DNA from: Dugong dugon
Taxonomy: Eukaryota > Chordata > Mammalia > Sirenia > Dugongidae
Length of the DNA: 64,000 nucleotides
Direction: 5' to 3'
NCBI GenBank assembly: GCA_030035585.1
Contig: CM057482.1
Location: 48,589,501-48,653,500, forward strand
Of this stretch, positions 45,314 to 56,611 are shown piece after piece; position 1 is the stretch's first letter, and the number at the start of each line of letters is the position of its first letter. A program made the translations under genes and the position numbers. The notes under the pieces were generated by a model that made no database searches, was not told the origin of the DNA, and worked only from the letters and a program-made list of their open reading frames with translations.

Positions 45314-47583
45314 TGAGATGGAGAAACAAATCACCAACTTCATACAGAAAGTGAAGAGGCCCCGGATAAGTAAAGCATTACTGAAGAAGAACAAAGTGGG
45401 AGGCCTCACACTACCTGATTTTAGAACCTAATAACCACCACAATAAAACAGCCTGGCACTGGTACAACAACAGATACAGAGACCAGTGCGACAGAATTGA
45501 GAATCCAGACGTAAATTCATCCACCTATGAGCAGCTGATATGTGACAAAGGCCCAAAGTCCGTTAACTGGGGAAAAGACAGTGTCTTTAACAAATGGTGC
45601 TGGCAGAACTGGATATCCATCTGCAAAAAAATGAAACAAGACCCATACCTCATACCATGCACAAAAACTAACCCAAAATGGATCAAAGACCTAAATATAA
45701 AATCTAAAACGATAAAGATCATGGAAGAAAAAATATGGACAATGCTAGGAGCCTTAATACATGGCATAAACACAATACAAACCATAAGTAACAATGCACA
45801 AGCACCAGAAGAGAGACTAGATAACTGCGAGCTCCTAAAAATCAAACACTTATGTTCATCAAAAGACTTCACCAAAAGAGTACAAAGACAACCTACAGAC
45901 TGGGAAAAATTTGGCTACAACAAATCCAATCACTGTCTAACCTCTAAAATCTACAAAATAAGGCAACACCTCAACAACAAAAAGACAAATAACCCAATTA
46001 AAAAATGGGCAAATGATATGAACAGGCACTTCACCAAAGAAGGCATTCAGGTGGCTAACAGACACATGAAGAAATGCTCACAATCACTAGCCATTAGAGA
46101 AATGCAAATCAAAGCTACAATGAGATACCATCTCACCCCAACAAGGCTAGCATTAATCCAAAACACACAAAATAATAAATGTTGGAGAGGTTGTGGAGAG
46201 ACTGGAACACCGTACAACCACTTTGGAAATTGATTTGGTGCTTCCTTAAAAAGCTAGAAATAGAAGTACCCTACGATCCAGCAATCCCACTCCTTGGAAT
46301 ATATCCTAGAGAAATAAGAGCTACCACATGAATAGATATATGCACACCCATGTTCACTGCTGCACTGTTCACGATAGCAAAAAGATGGAAACAATCTAGC
46401 TACCCATCAACAGACAAATGGATAAACAAATTATGGTGTATTCACACAATGGAATACTATGCAATGATAAAGAACAACGATGAATCCGTGAAACATCTTA
46501 TAACATGGAGGAATCTGGAAAGCATTATGCTGAGTGAATTTAGTCAGTCACAAAAGGACAAATATTGTATAAGACCAATATTATAAGAACTCAAGAAAAG
46601 GTTTAAACACAGAAGAAAACATTCTTTGATGGTTACAAGGGTGGGGAGGGAGTCAGGGGGGTATTCACTAACTAGATAGTGACAAGAATTATCTTAGGTG
46701 AAGGGAAGGACAACACACATACAGGGAAGTCAGCACAACTGGACTAAACCAAAAGCTAAGAAGTTTCCTGAATACAACCAAACACTTTGAAAGACAGGGA
46801 GGCAGGGGCGGGAGTCTGGGGACCATGGTTTCAGGGGACATCTAGGTCAATCGGCCTAACAAAGTTTATTAAGAAAATGTTCTGCATCCTACTTTCCTGG
46901 GTGGCATCTGGGGTCTTAAAAGCTAGCAAGCGGCCATCTAAGATGCATCAATTGGTCCCAACCACCTGGAGCAAAGGAGAATGAAGAACACCAAAGACAC
47001 AAGGAAAATATTAGCTCAAGAGACAAAAAGGGCTACATAAAGCAGAGATACCATCAGCCTGAGACCAGAAGAACTGGATGGTGCTCAGCTATCACCAATG
47101 ACCACCCTGACAGGAAACACAACACAGAGTCCCTGATGGAGCAGGAGAAAAGTGGGGTGCAGAACTCAAATTTTAGTAAAAACACCAGAGTTAATGGTTT
47201 GACTGAGACTGGAGGGACCCTGGAAGACATGGCCCCTGGACTCTCTGTTAGCCCAAAACTAAAACCATTCCTGAGGCTGATTCTTCAGACAAAGATTAGG
47301 TTGGACTATAGGACATAAAATGATACTTGTGAAGAGTGTGCTTCTTAGTTCAAGTAGATACATGAGACTAAATGGGCAGCTCCTGTCTGGAGGCGAGATG
47401 AGAAGGTAGAGAGGGTCAGGAGCTGGTTGAATGGACACGGGAAATTGGGTGGAAAGGAGGAGTGTGCTGTCCCAGTATGGGGAGAGCAACTAGGGTCACA
47501 TAACTAAGAGTGTATAAATTTTTGTATGCGAAACTAACTTGAATTATAAACTTTCACTTAGAGCAAAATAATAAAAAAAAAAA
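45314..47583 (+). mobile_element. Young-looking L1, 5'-truncated, with target duplication
   Basis: It comprises the C-terminal part of L1 ORF2, then a roughly 1-kb 3' UTR, then AATAATAAAAAAAAAAA. The flanks TGATTAAACACA (45302-45313) and TGATTAAATACA (47584-47595) form a 12-bp target-site duplication with one mismatch. It is antisense to PCSK6. Its ORF2 matches the minus-strand copy at 14309-15021 over a long stretch almost without change. Confidence 0.92.
45631..46233 (+). pseudogene. L1 ORF2 C-terminal region, 200 open codons
   Basis: An open frame with MKQDPYLIPCTKTNPKWIKD, KDFTKRVQRQPTDWEKFGYN and [19 protein letters not shown], all typical of the L1 ORF2 C terminus beyond the RT domain. 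The reading continues with frameshifts, and 46350-46586 gives MFTAALFTIAKRWKQSSYPS and WCIHTMEYYAMIKNND. The endonuclease and RT catalytic parts are absent because of 5' truncation. Confidence 0.9.
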
Positions 47584-50242
47584 TGATTAAATACAAATTT
47601 CCTAAACAATTAAACTATTTTCACAACAAGTAAAAACTACTAATTTTATAACTTGGTTGAAGTCTCTTAAGGATTCTATGAAGACACACACCTTTACAGG
47701 CTTTGGATGCCGTGAAAGCATCCATATACATAGCACTAACAGCAAAGTGGGCGACTCTTAACACAGGACCTGCTGCTGTGGAATTTGCAGGCCCCGGATG
47801 AAATAAAAGCGTGGAGCCCCTTGCTCAAAAAGCAGGAAAAATGCACAGCTAAAGGTACTAGGATGTAAAATGTTTTCCTTTCTTCCATTATCTCCCTCTT
47901 GAACTATTACATTTTTTTCATTATCAATGCTGATTATTACAATATAATAATAATTATTATTAATGCTAATTAATTCCCTAAAGCCCCTTTGGGTATGGGG
48001 ATACTCACAGGGCAGTGCAGATCCTCACAGGTGCCTGGGGGCACCACCTTGAGACTTGTCATATGCGTGCCTGTGTGTGTGTGATCCACTGCTGCCGGGT
48101 CCCCTCACTCCCTCCTGGGGGCAGTGAGTCCAGCCAGGCACCTCCCTCGCCCACAGCGCTGCCACACCAACCCAGGGCAGACGGGCGACACACAAGAGGT
48201 TACATCTCCATGCCAGGACCCGCAGGGGACCTGCTGCCAGCCTGGAGTGGGGACGGTTATGGCCCCACCCTGAGATGCCATGGGCATGTGCACCTCACCC
48301 TGACCCTCCCCATGTCCAGGCTCCCACAGGGCTGGGCAGCAGTGGTCACTAACTGGGAGCAGGGAGGGCTCCACAGGGCGAGGGGGCAGGCAGCCCAGGA
48401 CCGGTCCTGGGAGTCAGGAGATGGCTGGAGGGCGACCACTGTGAGCAGAGGCGTGTGCTCTGCTGTCCCATTGGACTTCACTTACAGAACACAAATGTAA
48501 AGTAAAATTGTCAGTGATTTCAAGACGGCAGCCACAGAGCATCCAACCCCAAGTGTGGGCTCCTCTGAGTGTGGGTCCCTGGGCCACTGCACCGGGTACA
48601 CACCACAAGGCTGGCCCAGCACCTACACGTCATGGACACAAAAATACCGTGCCAAGGGCTTTCCCATTACTTCCATATGTGTTTTCCCACCTTCTGGAGG
48701 TTAGATAAATCCCACCAAACAGAAGAGGGATATTCTCTCAGACCAGGTGGGGGTGCAGCTGAGTGCCCTGGGAGATGCAGCCCCTCTGGGCCTCAGTGTC
48801 CTCGCATACACAGTGGGGATAGAGGCGCTTAGGAGGTGATACAGGGATGGCAGCTGGGGAGGGCTCGACCTGTGCCAGCCCCACGTTCCAGTACGAGGGC
48901 TTGCCCCCCAGAAAACTGTGCATTGGGCCCTGCGGGGCAGCCTGAAATTGGCCCTGGCCACCCCGCGGGTGGCTACTCTGCTGCGGGGGGAGGCTGACAA
49001 GGCTTCGCTGCTCGGACGCATGGGACCCTCCTGTGAAAGGCTGCCCAGGAGGGAGACTGCTGAGAGAGAGACAGTGGGCAGATGGGAAGGCAAGCCAAGC
49101 TGAGCCCCAGCTGCTTCAGACACCGTCTCCCACGTGAGAACCTGAAGCCCCAGAAAAGCCTGTGGCTCTAAATAAGAGAAGACAGGAGAGCGCGAAGCGT
49201 GTGTCCGAGGCCTGGGATCTTGCCAACCAGTCTCCCAGTGATGGTGCAGCTTAGTAAGCTGGCAAGGTGGACGGGTGGGCAGTGTCTGCCAGGGCCAGGC
49301 CTCGCCTGCCTCCCTTGCGGACCCCAACCTCAATTCAGCAGCTGGGTGAGTGCCTGTTGCTTGAAGACGTAACACAGGGGGTGGACTCTTGGCTTGTGGC
49401 TCTAAGTGGCCAGGGTCTGGTGTAGGACAGGAGATTTGAGAAGGGGTGTGAACAGGCAGCACATCCCTTCCATCTTCCCCCAAGTCTAGAGAAAGAGCTC
49501 TGAGCTTGAGTTTGGGAAAGAGAGGAGAGAGGCAGGAGCTGTGTAGGTTCCCGGTGGGTGAAGGTCACCCTGGATGGTGTTCTGCACGGTGGCCGGGGGC
49601 CCTGCTGCCTGTTCGGAAATCTCTGGACCAGGTGGGCTCTCGCAGGGGCAAGCTTGCCCCAGAAGTGTGGCCCAGCAGGAGTGCAGACAGGCCTGTGGCG
49701 GGCGAGGCTGCATGGGGGCCCTGGAGTTCCTAGGGGCTCCAAGGGTGAGGAGCTGAGGCTGCCATTTGGGAGAGCTAGGATGCACCTGGGTGGGGCCATT
49801 GGAACAGCTGACACGGGAGCAAGATGCCTCTAGTACGAAAACAACGCAGGCCGAGAAGGGTGGCCCCTCTTCCCAGTGGCTGCCTGGGGGTGGATGCTTG
49901 AGTGCCTAGGAGTACAGCACGAACCCAGAGGAGAAGGGTGTGGGGAGGAGGATCTCCTACAGAGCAGTTTACCTGCACACATGAATGAAGGGCCTGAAGG
50001 GGCACAGACATCCCCAGGTTGAAGCTGAGAAAACCTAGAAGTGACTCTAAAGCCGGTTGCCATCAGGCAGCCTGGGGAGTTGAAGAAAGAAAAGTAAGTT
50101 GAATTACTGAACTCAAAGCTGCATCCCTGAATTGTATGGATATGATGTTTAAACAAGCTACGTCAGCAATGCTCCTTAATCAACAGGGCCAAACAAAGAC
50201 TCAAACAAGGAATAAAAATGATAGTTAGACAAAAATGCAACC

Positions 50243-50640
50243 CGGTTATGGACTGAATGTGCCCTCCAAAAGACATGTTTAAGTCCTAACTTCTAGGACC
50301 TTGTTTGGAAGTAGGGTCTTTGAAGATGTTATTGGTTAGGTTAACAGGTCATATTGGAGTAGGGTGGGTCCTAATCCTATATGCGCAGCGTCCTTTGAAA
50401 AGAGACACAGCGATAGAGAGAGGCAAGGTGGCCATGTGACAACAGAGGCGGAGACTGGAGTAGTGCTGCCAAAAGCAAGAACACCCCGGGCTGGCAGAAG
50501 CTGGAGAAGGCCAGAGAGAATCTTCCCCTGGAGCCTTCAGAGGCAGCACCGCCTTGCTGTCACATTGATTTGAACTTGTGGCCTCTAGAACGGTGTGATG
50601 ACATATTCCTGTTGATCAACGTCGCCCAGCCCGTGGCTTG
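50243..50640 (+). repeat. MaLR-like solo LTR
   Basis: The words GGTTATGGACTGAATGTGCC, AAGTCCTAACTTCTAGGACC, GGAAGTAGGGTCTTTG and GGGTGGGTCCTAATCC, with a 3' part reading GAACTTGTGGCCTCTAGAAC, form the usual order of this mammalian LTR family. No internal retroviral sequence is attached. Confidence 0.7.
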
Positions 50641-51299
50641 CATATGGCAGCCGCAGGAGATGAATACAAGGGTAAACTGCAAGGAAAACCCACTGAGCTG
50701 CCAGCGGTGGGTGCCCTTCCACACCCTGCGCACTGGCTCCTTTAGGGGCTGTCCCAGGAGGGCATTGAGGTGGGCCTCCCACAGGCTGCAGGATGCCTGC
50801 CTTCGCTCCAGCCCCAGTTGCGCCAGGACGCCCCAGTTCTCTGGCATGTTCACCCTTGGAGGCACAGCTGATCGTGCCCAGTGCTCACCAGGCCACACCA
50901 AGGAGGGTGTGGCGACGGTGATTCAGCAGAGACTTCATTTTTGAATAGTGACTGCAGCAACACTCACCTCATGTGGGCCTCTTAGGACAGGGACCAAGGG
51001 GCGGGGGCAGAAGGAGGGTCAAGAGGAGTAGACATAACTTGGAATGTTTCTGAGGCCACGAACTCAAACTGTACTTCAACTTCCTTGTGCAAATAACTCA
51101 GCAGAATGGAACTTAATAAAAGGAATGCCTTCTTCACTACTCTGCAGAAAAAGGATGCCTGGGAGACATCGGGGCGGGGGTCTCCGTGGGAAACACGCTA
51201 TATGTGAAATTGTTTGTGATGTCATTTCCTCTTTGATTAATGTGTTCAAAATAAGCAAAGACAGGTAAAAAGAACTAAGGCTATGTAAAAAATTAAGGC

Positions 51300-51597
51300 T
51301 TTTAAGTCAGTCGTTAAAGGACAAATACTATACGATTTCACAAAATTAAGCAAATATATAGGAACCAAAAATTATTCTTATTATTTTTTTACTAGGGGTG
51401 GTAAGCGGGAGTTTTTGCTTAGGGGTTATTGAGTTTATATTAACGGTGGAATAATTTGGAAAAGGACAGTGAGAATGGTTATACAACTTGAAGAATGTAA
51501 TCACTGCACTGAATTACACACATAGAAATTGTTGAGTTGGCGTATGTTTTGTTGTGTATATTTTTACCACAATAAAAAGACAAACAAAAACAAAAGC
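51300..51597 (+). mobile_element. L1 3' end (3' UTR only)
   Basis: Contains GAGAATGGTTATACAACTTG, AATGTAATCACTGCACTG and a tail TATTTTTACCACAATAAAAAG. It has the same layout as the L1 3' end at 43862-44140. It is antisense to PCSK6 and about 350 bp from the next exon. Confidence 0.7.
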
Positions 51598-51942
51598 AAT
51601 CCGAAGGCTTTGTCCCTCCCTCACCTCGCCTGCCTCTGTACCTTTGAGCGTGCGCACAGTGAGACCCACTCCACAGCAGGGGCGGAGCTCCCAGCAAGGT
51701 AGGGATGCGGTTAGCATTCCCTCACAGACTGAAAACACCCACTGCTCGGTGGGCTTCTCATGCTCGGAAACCCCTGCATGCTTGTTCAAAGTGGTCCTTC
51801 AGGTTTTAATGCTGCAATAAATGTGCAAGGCCATGACATCCAGGACCATCTCCATTTCAGGATGATTAGCTGGCGGGCCCCTGCTGCCCAGGATACGACT
51901 GTCTGGTGTAGAGATCAAGGCCCCTGCAAGTGGCAGACTCAC

Positions 51943-52046
51943 CAACACAGGTCTGGCAGGTGGGGTGGCACTCCCCGCATCGGATCAGCTCTGAGTCAAA
52001 GTAAGTGCCTGGCTCACAGTCTGGAAGGCAGGTGTCCCTCACAAGG
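51943..52046 (-). CDS. PCSK6: PCSK6 coding exon 4 of 7 (furin-like repeat)
   Basis: This exon encodes residues 130-163, including CLPDCEPGTYFDSELIRC and the third module CGECHPTCQTC. CEPGTYFDSELIRCGECH is the most recognisable PACE4 stretch in the window. The acceptor AG is at 52048-52047 after GTTTTCTTTCCAAC, and the donor GTGAGT starts at 51942. The last base G joins GG of the next exon to make Gly164. The intron that follows is the largest here, 11.7 kb. Confidence 0.96.
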
Positions 52047-52437
52047 CTGTTGGAAAGAAAACAAGGCAGGTTCCCAAATTCATCCCGAAGTCCAAAGCAA
52101 GTTACGGTTGCCCTCAAAAGCCTTTTACGAGAAGACATGAAAGTTCCTGAAGCACAGCTACTTGGGTCACTTAACAGCTAATGAAAGCAGAGAAGCTGTA
52201 CTGTAGCCAGCGGAAGGCCTGCTGCAGTGGGCATCCGGGGTCTGGGGACCAGGGCCACCACCATAAGGCCGTTGGCCCCAAAGCTCCCCCCAAGGTCCCG
52301 CAGTCCTTCTCTCCGTGCAAGAGCACATGTACTCCGGTTCTCTCATGGTGTGTGACAGCTTCTCTTCACTGATGTTTCCCAAACTCAGGAGGGTGCACTT
52401 GAGCACATATGGGTGATCCCTGAGGGCACACTGGCCC

Positions 52438-52955
52438 AGTGTGATGGCTAATTTTATGTACCAACTTGGCTACTCTATGATTCTCATTGGTTTGGCAGAT
52501 ACTGGACTGGTTGCTGTTCTGTAATGTAATGTCAAGTAACATCATGTCATGTCATGTCATGACCTTCCATAATGTGATCTGATGTGATCAACCAATCATT
52601 TGAAAGAGGAACTTCCTTGGGAGTGTAGTCATCCTCTAGTATATAAATGGATGTCCTAGCAAAGCTCGCTCATGACCCTGCACACTTTGTGTCATCTGAA
52701 CTCTGGTTTCTGGGACATAAGCCTGCAGAAGTCTCTGGCCTGCTGCCTGACCTGTAGATTTTGGATTCGCTAGCCTCCACAATCCCATGACTCAGCAAAG
52801 GTCTCCAGCCTGCTGCCTGACCTATGAATTTGGGACTTGCCACCCCACAACTGTGTGAACCATTTCCTTGAAGTATCTCTCTATATGTATTTATACATAT
52901 ATATATACGTTCCACTGGTTTTGCTCCTCTAGAGAACCCAACTGAGACACACAGG
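52438..52955 (+). repeat. LTR-like repeat, GTGATGGCTAATTTTATG family
   Basis: Starts GTGATGGCTAATTTTATGTA, followed by CAACTTGGCTACTCTATG, and ends with CTCTAGAGAACCCAACTGAG. A CATGT-type short tandem (about 52540-52560) and an AT-rich run ATATATATAC lie inside. Copies at 53778-54160 and 20938-21489 share both ends. The layout, including a TATA-rich stretch near the 3' end, suggests a solo LTR; the family name is uncertain. Confidence 0.6.
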
Positions 52956-52989
52956 CTCACCCTGGTCTGAGCCTTCCGTGAGGTTTTAG

Positions 52990-53560
52990 CGTTTATAACT
53001 ATGTAATAAAGAATTTAATCTTGCCTCAAAAGATGTCTGACCTTTGTCTTGGCTAACAATATGATTTAAAATGGGGGCTGGCCATACCTTAGGGTGAGGA
53101 CTGGCCTTGCCAGAAAGACCAACAATGTGATTTAGGGTGGGGGTGTGGGTAACACCCAGAGGGGCTGGAGACTGAGATCAGCCATGTGGATAATCAATCA
53201 TGCCAACATGATGAAGCCCCGATAAAGACTCTGGACACTGAGGCTGGGGGAGCTTCTCTGGTTGGCAATACTCTGTGTACATTGTCACACACCAATCCCA
53301 GGAAAGTAATGCATCCTGACTCCACTGGGAGAGGACGTGTGTGGTCCTTCCCCTGACTCTGCCCCATGCGCTGCTTCCCTTGGCTGATTTTGATCTGTAT
53401 CCTTTGCCTGTAATAAACCACAACTGTGAGTAGAACAGTTTCTAGTGAATTCTGTGAGTCCTTTTAGCAAATCACGGAACCTGAGGGTGGTTCTGGGAAT
53501 CCCTTGAACTTGTGGTTGGTATCAGCAGTGAGTGGGTCTTGTGTGGACATGGCTCCTCTA
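52990..53560 (+). repeat. ERV-type solo LTR
   Basis: Contains GATGAAGCCCCGATAAAGAC, GGCTGATTTTGATCTGTATCC, CTGTAATAAACCACAAC (poly(A) signal in LTR context), TTCTGTGAGTCCTTTTAGC and AATCACGGAACCTGAGGG, a well-known mammalian LTR order. No gag, pol or env sequence adjoins it. Ends are approximate. Confidence 0.6.
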
Positions 53561-53777
53561 ACTTTGTAGTTGGTCAAAATCCTCGCAATACCATGTGAGT
53601 GGGGTGGGGGTGGCAAGGCTGATTCTGAAATCCACATTTGCTCCTGCTGCGCCCTGGCTTGAAATCTTCTGTGGCTTCACAAAGGACTTCAAATTTAACC
53701 CACTATAGGACCTACCAGGCCCTGTTTCCTTCTTTAACCTCACTGGGTGCCTGCCCTCTCCTTGTTCCAGTGAGGCA

Positions 53778-54160
53778 TTGTGTGATGGTCAATTTTATGT
53801 GTCAACTTGGCTAGGCTATGGTTCCCAGTTGTTTGGCCAAACACTAGTCTTGTTGCTGTTCCATAATGTAATCTAATGTAATGTGATTAGCTTAAACGTA
53901 ATGTAATGACCTTCATAATGTAATCTAATCTAATACAATCAATCAATCAGTTGAAAAGGAAATTTCTCTAGGGTGAGCTCTGCCTCCAGACTATAAACAG
54001 ATACTTTGGCAGAACTTTATGCCATACTCTTCCTGTCACCTGACCTACAGATCTTGGACTTGCCAGCCCCTCACAGTTGCATGAGCCCGCTCCTTGAAGT
54101 AGATCTTTCTCTCTATATATATCACTGGTTCTGTTTCTCTAGAGAACTCTGACTAAGACA
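53778..54160 (+). repeat. LTR-like repeat, second intronic copy
   Basis: Begins GTGTGATGGTCAATTTTATG with GTGTCAACTTGGCTAGGC, and ends TTTCTCTAGAGAACTCTGAC. Same family as 52438-52955; together the two flank the ERV-type LTR. Confidence 0.6.
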
Positions 54161-54395
54161 CAGCATATGTGCAGCTCATGAGCATGGACTCTGGAGCTGG
54201 GCTGCCCAAGCTGGGACCCAGGCTCTGCTACTTCCTAGCTGTGTAACCCTGGGCAAGCCACTTAGCCTCTCTGGGCCTCTGTTGACAGGTTCAGTGGTTC
54301 CTACATCACATGGTGTTTTGAGGACCAAATGAGCTAATGCATGTAAAGCATCGGAGCAGCATCTGGCACATGGCAAGTATAAATATTATTTCCTC
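54161..54395 (+). repeat. MIR SINE
   Basis: Reads GAGCATGGACTCTGGAGC, GCTACTTCCTAGCTGTGTAA, CCCTGGGCAAGCCACTTAGC, CATGTAAAGCATCGGAGCAG and CTGGCACATGGCAAGTA, the full MIR order from tRNA-derived head through core to tail. This is an ancient mammalian SINE. Confidence 0.92.
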
Positions 54396-55639
54396 ACTTC
54401 CTGAGATTATGCTGTGTTTGATACAAACATTGTAAGTGGCTTTGCCACTAAACCTATTTTCCAAGGTCTCTGGGTGTATCTGCTGGAGCCAGACTCCTGC
54501 ATTAAAGGGACAGATGTCTGTTGCAGGCTGGGGGCCCACAAGCCCCTCCCTGTGGAGGCGAACACACACCCAGGGCTCTTCCTTACCACACATCAGGGCT
54601 GCTGCGCATGCAGTTAAATCATGCCTCTAATAACCGCTGCTTCCTTCCCCCTTTAAATCTTCCTGTATTTCTTCCCCTAAAGAGAAGGATGGCCAGAAGG
54701 CAGCACCACAGCTGGTCTCTTAAGTGCTTTAGCATGAGAATGACAATTTGAAGTCACAGCTTAAGAGGACACTGGGCAATTTAAAAAAAAGCTTTTGGTG
54801 GATTAGGGCTGCCAATGTTTTTCAGATTTTGCTCACCTCTCTGGAAGCTTGCCCTTGCTGGGACCCACTGCTTTTGCCTGTGTGGCTACTAACAAGAGCC
54901 ACTTCTCCCTGTGACACCATTCCTGAACTGAGTTTCTGACCTCACCTCTCCCACAGAAGCAGAGAGGAGTTCCCTGGGAGGCGGGCTCTAGTGAGTTGGA
55001 ACCATGGGTCATCCCTCCCTGACCCCTTCGGTTTCCAGGGTGGGGTTGAGGATCATAGCAGGAGGTGTCATCCTGGCTGGCCGGGCCTAGGACCTCACAG
55101 CCAGCCTCTCCCAGGCCCCTCAGTGGCCACCATTGCCAAGTACATGGCTCCTCCTGCTTCTTCTTGCCCTTTTCCCTTCTGGAGATGTCCTTCCTAACCA
55201 GTTCATCCCTTCACTCCTAATCCTTCCCTGTCCAGCTAACAAGTTGAAATGACAGCAGGTTTGGTAAGTATTGCTTTGGGGGCTCTGCTTCTGTCCCTTC
55301 TCCAGACCCCAGGTCTGTGGACCCTTTTCTTCCCAATTCCCTGGTCTGGAAGAAAGGGGCAAGATATAAGCAACCTCACTGAGGCAGTGACTCAGTGCTT
55401 CCCAGTCCAGGTGTTTGTAACTGGGCACAATACAACTATCTACTTCGTGGGTTGCTGTGAAGATTATAAATGAGGCAACATTGCTGGAAGGACCAAGAAT
55501 AAGAGCAGATGCTCAGAAAGTTTGCTTCCTTCCCTTCTTCCTCCAAAGAACAGTCTCCATTGGTGAATCTCAGTCCTAGCAGCACTGGGGTGGAGGGAGT
55601 CTGAAGACAGGAGGGAGGTGGGCTGAAGTCCTCTAGGGC

Positions 55640-55790
55640 CTCCCGACGCAAAGGGTGCTATCGGACCGCAGTAGGTGCATCGCCTGGGAGCATTAGAAAT
55701 GCAGAGTCTCAGGCCCCACCAGACCTGCTGGATCAGAATCTGCATTTTCACAACACCCCTGGTGATTCCTGCACACAGCATGGGGTGAGA
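55640..55790 (-). repeat. MER20-like hAT fossil
   Basis: GCATCGCCTGGGAGCATTAG, AATGCAGAGTCTCAGGCCC, CCAGACCTGCTGGATCAGAA and GTGATTCCTGCACACAGC match the reverse-orientation word order of MER20, an ancient placental hAT element. The outer ends are eroded. Confidence 0.75.
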
Positions 55791-56523
55791 CGTGCTATTT
55801 TAGCTGACCTTTCCCCTTTCTTCCTAAAATGCAGGCCTGGCTTCCTTTCCATGGTGGGAATGTTCGCAGCACGATTTCTAATAAAGTAGTTTCTACATAG
55901 TAACTTGGAAGAACAAATACTGTACACTTGATTGCATTCAACAGGCTAAACAAGCATTTAAATATATTCCAATAGAAACCATTATCCCAGTAAAATGTTT
56001 TTAAGGGAAAGTGTGCTGAGCTGGGTGGCACAGGGGAAACCAGGGATCTAAAGAGCTTCCTCAGGGAGCAAGCTCCCCAACTGGAGGAAGATATGAGAAA
56101 CTGAGGGAAAAAGAGAGCTAGGAGAGCAGGGAGGGTGGTGCTCCCCCACAGCCTACCCCTTGCCAGGTCTGGGAAGGAAAGTGGAGGAGGTGGAGTTACT
56201 GGCACCTAAAAGAGGGGAGACCTGTGCCTCCCTTAAGAGCTCCTCACCCTTCCAGCAGTAAGCTCTACTTTATATACCGCCATAAACTGTTGCTTTTACC
56301 AATTTTCCAGAAATTCCACCCATCCTCTAACTTCCCACCCTAAACAACAATAATCTATAAGTGGAAATATGATTAACAGATGTGGAATCCTTACCCTGAA
56401 AGGCTTTGGGCCTCTGAAATTTTAGCTTTTAGAAAAAGATGCAAAAACTTCATAAATCAATTATGCGATCCCCAAAGAGTACACACCCATTGGCATTCTT
56501 CAGGTTTGAAGTGAAGGCCTTAC

Positions 56524-56611
56524 CTGAATCCTTCTTTACAGATGGTGCACTTCTCTGGCTCATCAGTGCACTTTTTACAGCTTGGGTGGCATTTAAGGCA
56601 GTTTTTCTGAC
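56524..56611 (-). CDS. PCSK6: PCSK6 coding exon 3 of 7 (furin-like repeat)
   Basis: This exon encodes residues 101-128, QKNCLKCHPSCKKC followed by TDEPEKCTICKEGF. It contains the second complete CxxCxxxCxxC module (104-114) and a CxxC pair. The acceptor AG lies at 56613-56612 after TTTTTCTCC, and the donor GTAAGG starts at 56523. The final AG joins C of the next exon to make Ser129. Confidence 0.96.

Larger units (their letters stand above)
40248..51942 (-). other. PCSK6: PCSK6 intron between coding exons 4 and 5 (11.7 kb)
   Basis: The largest intron in the window. Recognised content: L1 41060-42425, SINE 42450-42595, RTE 42600-43856, L1 3' end 43862-44140, CCAT-type microsatellite 44235-44326, L1 45314-47583, LTR 50243-50640 and an L1 3' end at 51300-51597. 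The LINEs are all on the plus strand, antisense to the gene. The stretches 40250-41059, 44330-45301, 47596-50242, 50641-51299 and 51598-51942 show nothing I can name. The 260-codon minus frame at 48701-49483 has no family signature. Confidence 0.88.
52047..56523 (-). other. PCSK6: PCSK6 intron between coding exons 3 and 4
   Basis: A 4.5-kb intron. It holds two copies of one LTR-like family (52438-52955 and 53778-54160), an ERV-type LTR (52990-53560), a MIR (54161-54395) and a MER20-like fossil (55640-55790). The stretches 52049-52437, 54396-55639 and 55791-56523 show nothing I recognise. Confidence 0.88.

Noticed and set aside
45631-46233. Functional host gene
   Set aside because: The 200-codon frame is the L1 ORF2 C-terminal region within a 5'-truncated L1 flanked by target duplication.
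48701-49483. 260-codon minus-strand open frame
   Set aside because: Intronic, proline- and serine-rich with irregular composition, overlapped by frames on the other strand. No recognisable protein family and no splice signals that would make it an exon.
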